This document shows positions 14,908 to 17,744 of a DNA stretch of 17,744 nt, in pieces; within the stretch, counting starts at the first letter, position 1; each line of letters opens with the position of its first letter. The translations under genes were made by a program, and so were the position numbers. The stretch comes from Nanoarchaeota archaeon SCGC AAA011-G17 (GTDB lineage Archaea; Nanobdellota; Nanobdellia; SCGC-AAA011-G17). Where the stretch lies: NCBI GenBank assembly GCA_000402515.1, contig AQRL01000024.1:57-17800 (forward strand). The letters run 5' to 3'. The notes below the pieces were generated by a model. That model saw only the letters and a list, made by a program, of their open reading frames with translations, was not told the DNA's origin and made no database searches.

Positions 14908-15222
14908 ATGAGCTTGGTAGTAGCTATAGACTTAAGGACAAGAAATGAAAAAAGATTCTTTGAGATAGTGTCATCTAAAGCTGAAATTCCTCTTCCGCAC
15001 CTTTACAAAAAAATACCAATAAGCTCTGTTTACAAGATAAAAGAGAGGCTTGATCTGTTTGAAGATGCTTTGAATATTAAATTTTTTGATGTAAAAGAGG
15101 TTTTAAGCAAAAATAATCACCTTTCCAAGATTCTTAGCAAGGCATTTTATGTTGATAAATTCATTGATGTCAGTGAGAGTAAGAGCATTGTACTGTTGAG
15201 AATGAATAATTTACTTCAATAA
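14908..15222 (+). CDS. Small hypothetical protein
   Basis: The 104-aa product has no signal peptide and no membrane segment. It opens with a hydrophobic strand (MSLVVAIDL) and alternates helices and strands, ending KSIVLLRMNNLL. No motif is recognised. It starts 23 bases after the 287-aa gene, so cotranscription is plausible. An ATG at 14904 in another frame is not used. Its last 12 bases overlap the convergent acetyltransferase gene. The gene is called on length and strand context; coding status is fairly likely but not certain. Confidence 0.55.
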   Translation: MSLVVAIDLRTRNEKRFFEIVSSKAEIPLPHLYKKIPISSVYKIKERLDLFEDALNIKFFDVKEVLSKNNHLSKILSKAFYVDKFIDVSESKSIVLLRMNNLLQ

Positions 15223-15744
15223 GGCATATATTTTTTCATCATGTATCTTCCCTGTTGCTTTTGCTTTCCTGCTTTTTATCTTTGTCCCTTCTAATTTAAA
15301 TCCCAGTTTCTCAATCATTGAGTAAGATGGATTATTCTCTGTAAATACACCTGCCTCTAATCTTCTTAATCTTAATTTATTAAATGCAAAAGAAATAATT
15401 TTTTTTAGGGCTTCTGTTGCAATTCCTTTTCTCCAATAATCTTGTCCAAGCCACAAACCCAGTGTTGCTGTTCCTTGATATTTGTCTATACTGCACAAGC
15501 CAACCATGCCAATTACCTTCTTTTCTTTTTTTAGCTCAATTCCAAATTCATAAGACTTCCTTGGTTTCTGCTTTGTATCTTTTTTACATTTGTTGATAAA
15601 CCATTTTGCATCCTTCAATAGGTAGGGATGTGGCAGAAGTAAGAGATAGCGGGAAACTTTTAGGTTATTTGCTTCCTTTGCTATATCTCCTGCATCTTTA
15701 AGATTTATATCTCTTAAAATTAATCTTTTTGTTGTTAATCTCAT
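15211..15744 (-). CDS. GNAT acetyltransferase, RimJ/RimL-like
   Basis: The 177-aa protein begins with the typical LTTKRLILRDINLKDA entry of this family. It contains the acetyl-CoA binding motif GQDYWRKGIATEAL (100-113) and the later ENNPSYSMIEKLGFKLEG (136-153). These are the hallmarks of the RimJ/RimL N-acetyltransferase branch, which acetylates protein N-termini or small molecules. The substrate is unknown. It is cytoplasmic and of normal length. A TATA-like element lies about 25 bases before the ATG. Its 3' end overlaps the convergent 104-aa gene by 12 bases, and it is divergent from the small ribbon-helix-helix gene. Confidence 0.9.
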   Translation of the reverse strand: MRLTTKRLILRDINLKDAGDIAKEANNLKVSRYLLLLPHPYLLKDAKWFINKCKKDTKQKPRKSYEFGIELKKEKKVIGMVGLCSIDKYQGTATLGLWLGQDYWRKGIATEALKKIISFAFNKLRLRRLEAGVFTENNPSYSMIEKLGFKLEGTKIKSRKAKATGKIHDEKIYALLK

Positions 15745-15763
15745 TAAGGTTTGAAATAAATCA

Positions 15764-15819
15764 GAGTATATAAAAGTTATTACAAAATTCTGTAATGATT
15801 GAAATATTCTTTTTATATC
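15764..15819. promoter_or_regulatory. Divergent promoters with an inverted repeat between them
   Basis: On the minus strand ACTTTTATATACTC (forward 15764-15777) serves ATG 15744. On the plus strand TTTTATATC (15811-15819) serves ATG 15842. Between them ATTACA (15779-15784) and TGTAAT (15791-15796) form a perfect 6-base inverted repeat with a 6-base spacer, a plausible operator. Confidence 0.5.
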
Positions 15820-15841
15820 TTAATTAAAAGTAAGATGGTTT

Positions 15842-16063
15842 ATGGTCACAAGTACAATGGAATTAAGAGTCAGAGTAACAAGAACCCAATATGATAGAGT
15901 AAAAAATGCTGCTGAATCCAAGGGAAAATCCATCAGCCAGTATATCAGAAATTTGATATTTGAGAATGACATGAATGTAGTTTTTAAAATTCTAGAGATA
16001 TATAACGTTGTTAAAAGAATAGATTCCAACACTAATTCTATAAAGGAAAGATTAGAAAAATAA
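15842..16063 (+). CDS. Small ribbon-helix-helix-type DNA-binding protein
   Basis: The 73-aa protein fits the RHH plan: an N-terminal strand (MELRVRV, 6-12), helix A (TRTQYDRVKNAAESK, 13-27), the Gly28 turn and helix B (SISQYIRNLIFE, 30-41). A C-terminal helix (about 44-72) may form a coiled coil. RHH proteins dimerise and bind operators, often in autoregulation, as antitoxins or as plasmid regulators. No toxin partner is adjacent. A TATA box lies about 27 bases before ATG 15842, so the transcript is probably leaderless. Repeats flanking both sides of the gene (around 15779-15796 and 16095-16233) could be its binding sites; this is inference. Confidence 0.75.
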   Translation: MVTSTMELRVRVTRTQYDRVKNAAESKGKSISQYIRNLIFENDMNVVFKILEIYNVVKRIDSNTNSIKERLEK

Positions 16064-16094
16064 TACAATAAAAAAGCTTATAATCCGAGAGAAT

Positions 16095-16233
16095 CATCTG
16101 TGTAGATATAAAGAAATACTTACACGGATGGAAAAATATAAAAAGACAAGAATCTTGCTCTTGATTAAAATACAGATATGAGGGATACAAGCCTTATACT
16201 ATAAGAAATCAAGAGTTATTGTTCATCTGTGTA
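16095..16233. repeat. Set of direct and inverted repeats upstream of the radical SAM gene
   Basis: The 180-base gap 16064-16243 holds no gene but several repeats. CATCTGTGTA occurs at 16095-16104 and again at 16224-16233. Its near-inverse TACACGGATG lies at 16121-16130, so the first pair can form a 10-base stem with one wobble. CAAGA-A-TCTTG (16147-16157) and CTTATA-C-TATAAG (16193-16205) are perfect palindromes. CTCTTGATT (16158-16166) pairs with AATCAAGAG (16207-16215). It may be a regulatory region or a structured leader. Confidence 0.65.
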
Positions 16234-16243
16234 AAACCAAAGA

Positions 16244-17644
16244 ATGATAACCATCCTAGATTGCTATACAGACGAACCATCCGGATTAGGAGTTCCGCCT
16301 TATTTAGGAACATATCCAAGATACATTGCAGGCTCTCTGGACAAGCCAGTTTACATTACAATAGATGATTTAAGATTATATCAGAAATACAATTCTATTG
16401 AGCAGAAAGAAGCACAGAACACAAATATAAGAATTTACAATTTAACAAAGAATTATTCAAATATTAAAGAAATTCTAAAGAAAACAACAACCTTAATTAT
16501 AATTCTTGGAAGTCATACACCAGGAAAATATCTCTCAGCCCTACCAGGAACTTTAAAAGAAATCCTCCCAATAATAAAGAATTTGAAATGCGAAAAAATA
16601 ATTACCGGTCCTTCTTCTTATGATATGAAAGAGTTTGATGACTTTAAAATTAACCATTTTGACTTTTCATATGAAGAAATAAAGAATTATGCAATCAGAG
16701 GAGCAAGAATAATAGAACAACTATCTGACTTAAGAGTAGTAGAAATAGAAACAAGTAAAGGCTGCCCACGTCCAGATCATTGTATTTTTTGTACAGAAGG
16801 ATTAAAAGAATTTAAAATTAGAAATCCAGATGATATCTTAAAAGAAATCCAGACCTTTTATAATTTAGGCTGCAGACATTTCAGAATTGGAAAGCAATCC
16901 TGCTTCTACTCCTATCCACATGCCTCAAAATTATTAAAGAAAATAAGAGAAACTTGTCCTGAAACAAAAGTATTGCATATAGACAATGCAAATCCACAGA
17001 AGATAATAACCCCAGAAGGAATCCAGCTAACAAAAGACATTGTAACATATTGCACTCCAGGAAATATTGCAGCCCTTGGTGTAGAATCCTTTGATGAAAA
17101 AGTTGTAAAAGCAAACTGTCTGAACTCAACCCCAGAAACAACACTGAAAGCAATTGAAATCCTGAATAAATATGGTTCAGAAAGAGGGGACAATGGAATG
17201 CCGAAATTCCTTCCTGGAATAAATCTTATTTTGGGTTTGAAAGCAGAGACAAAAGAAACTCTGGAAATAAATTATGATTATCTAAAGCAGATTCTGGATA
17301 AAAAATTACTAATCAGAAGAATAAACATAAGGCAATTAGTTAAGTATCCAGGAACAGAAATTGAAAATGAAAAGCTTCCAAAGAAAAATAAAAAATACTA
17401 TTATAATTTTAGGGAAAAGATAAGAAAAGAAATAGACTATCCAATGCTTAAGATACTAACACCAGAAGGAACAATTCTAAAAGACGTAAGAACAGAGGTT
17501 CATGAAGGCAATGTAACCTTTGCTCGCCAGCTAGGCACCTATCCATTAATAATAGGAATCAAAGAGAGATTGTCATTAAACAAGTTCTATAATGTAAAAA
17601 TTACAGGGCATATGCTGAGATCTATTACTGGTGAAATAATATAG
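16244..17644 (+). CDS. Radical SAM protein of COG1031 type
   Basis: The 466-aa protein begins with the family-like ILDCYTDEPSGLGVPPYLGTYPRYIAGSL segment and has a Rossmann-like N-terminal half (about 1-165). The radical SAM iron-sulphur motif is at C174-x5-C180-x2-C183 (KGCPRPDHCIFC). Further family features are GCRHFRIGKQSCFY, LGVESFD and GINLILGLKAET. The C-terminal part ends KITGHMLRSITGEI. COG1031 archaeal proteins are described with a C-terminal helix-hairpin-helix motif; none is seen here, so this copy may be short. The reaction is unknown; the cluster binds SAM and generates a 5'-deoxyadenosyl radical. The start has a 180-base repeat-rich upstream region. Confidence 0.85.
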   Translation: MITILDCYTDEPSGLGVPPYLGTYPRYIAGSLDKPVYITIDDLRLYQKYNSIEQKEAQNTNIRIYNLTKNYSNIKEILKKTTTLIIILGSHTPGKYLSALPGTLKEILPIIKNLKCEKIITGPSSYDMKEFDDFKINHFDFSYEEIKNYAIRGARIIEQLSDLRVVEIETSKGCPRPDHCIFCTEGLKEFKIRNPDDILKEIQTFYNLGCRHFRIGKQSCFYSYPHASKLLKKIRETCPETKVLHIDNANPQKIITPEGIQLTKDIVTYCTPGNIAALGVESFDEKVVKANCLNSTPETTLKAIEILNKYGSERGDNGMPKFLPGINLILGLKAETKETLEINYDYLKQILDKKLLIRRINIRQLVKYPGTEIENEKLPKKNKKYYYNFREKIRKEIDYPMLKILTPEGTILKDVRTEVHEGNVTFARQLGTYPLIIGIKERLSLNKFYNVKITGHMLRSITGEII

Positions 17645-17744
17645 AAACGTAACCGTTTAGCTGCTTAGGGTTTCCCTAAGCATGCTGTTGGTATTGAGCC
17701 CCCTCAAATTCCATGTTGCTAATACAGACATGATTGTCTCCTTA
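17645..17744. other. Tandem hairpins in the last 100 bases
   Basis: Directly after the radical SAM stop come four inverted repeats: AAACG/CGTTT (17645-17658), TGCTTAGGG-TTT-CCCTAAGCA (17662-17682, nine perfect pairs), TTGAG-CCCC-CTCAA (17694-17707) and AGACA-TGAT-TGTCT (17726-17739). No U-tract follows the strong hairpin, so a standard terminator is not clear. The region could be the start of a structured RNA or a 3' UTR; it runs off the window. Confidence 0.5.

Noticed and set aside
17657-17731. 24-codon minus-strand open frame (MSVLATWNLRGLN...) with an AAGGAGA upstream
   Set aside because: It is very short and its bases are taken up by the hairpins; the resemblance of its start to an endonuclease motif is probably chance.
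1-17744. CRISPR arrays, insertion sequences, tRNA or rRNA genes
   Set aside because: No regularly spaced repeats, transposase motifs or cloverleaf/rRNA signatures were seen on reading.

Overview
The window looks like DPANN-type archaeal DNA, most like Woesearchaeota/Pacearchaeota. It is visibly AT-rich. Many genes have a TATA-like element about 25 bases upstream of the ATG, as expected for leaderless archaeal transcripts. The recognisable genes are typical of such genomes: an AbrB-PhoU regulator, a DUF4013 membrane protein, a COG1031-type radical SAM protein and large Cys-rich secreted proteins. The lineage is inferred from gene content only; there is no rRNA or marker gene here.

Layout. Positions 1-3747 hold surface genes: a partial exported protein (1-436, minus), a MopE-like Cys-rich secreted protein (504-1439, minus, apparently cut short by an in-frame TGA) and a divergent 744-aa Cys-rich secreted protein (1513-3747, plus). 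Positions 3749-10596 look like a secreted-effector or conflict region. On the minus strand are a lipobox/dockerin protein (4734-6581), an exported protein with a possible RNase-toxin C-terminus (4095-4697) and a small helical protein behind it (3749-4081). On the plus strand is a 924-aa secreted protein with Cys-rich, dockerin and Fn3-like modules and an ADP-ribosyltransferase-like C-terminus (6693-9467). Downstream of it lie a coupled 244-aa protein and a DUF2569 membrane protein, both immunity candidates.

Positions 10620-12402 carry housekeeping genes: Nudix hydrolase, histidine phosphatase and DUF4013 protein. Positions 12397-13282 (minus) hold the AbrB-PhoU gene, broken by a frameshift at an A8 run. 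Positions 13447-15222 hold a three-gene plus-strand cluster of exported/anchored proteins of unknown function. Positions 15211-15744 (minus) encode a RimJ/RimL-like acetyltransferase, divergent from a small ribbon-helix-helix protein (15842-16063). A 180-base spacer with several repeats precedes a COG1031-like radical SAM gene (16244-17644). The last 100 bases form several hairpins.

The main interest is the 3.7-10.6 kb block. Two secreted proteins with toxin-like C-termini each sit directly upstream of small unknown genes, the order used by polymorphic toxin/immunity systems. Everything about toxin activity is inferred from motifs and gene order.
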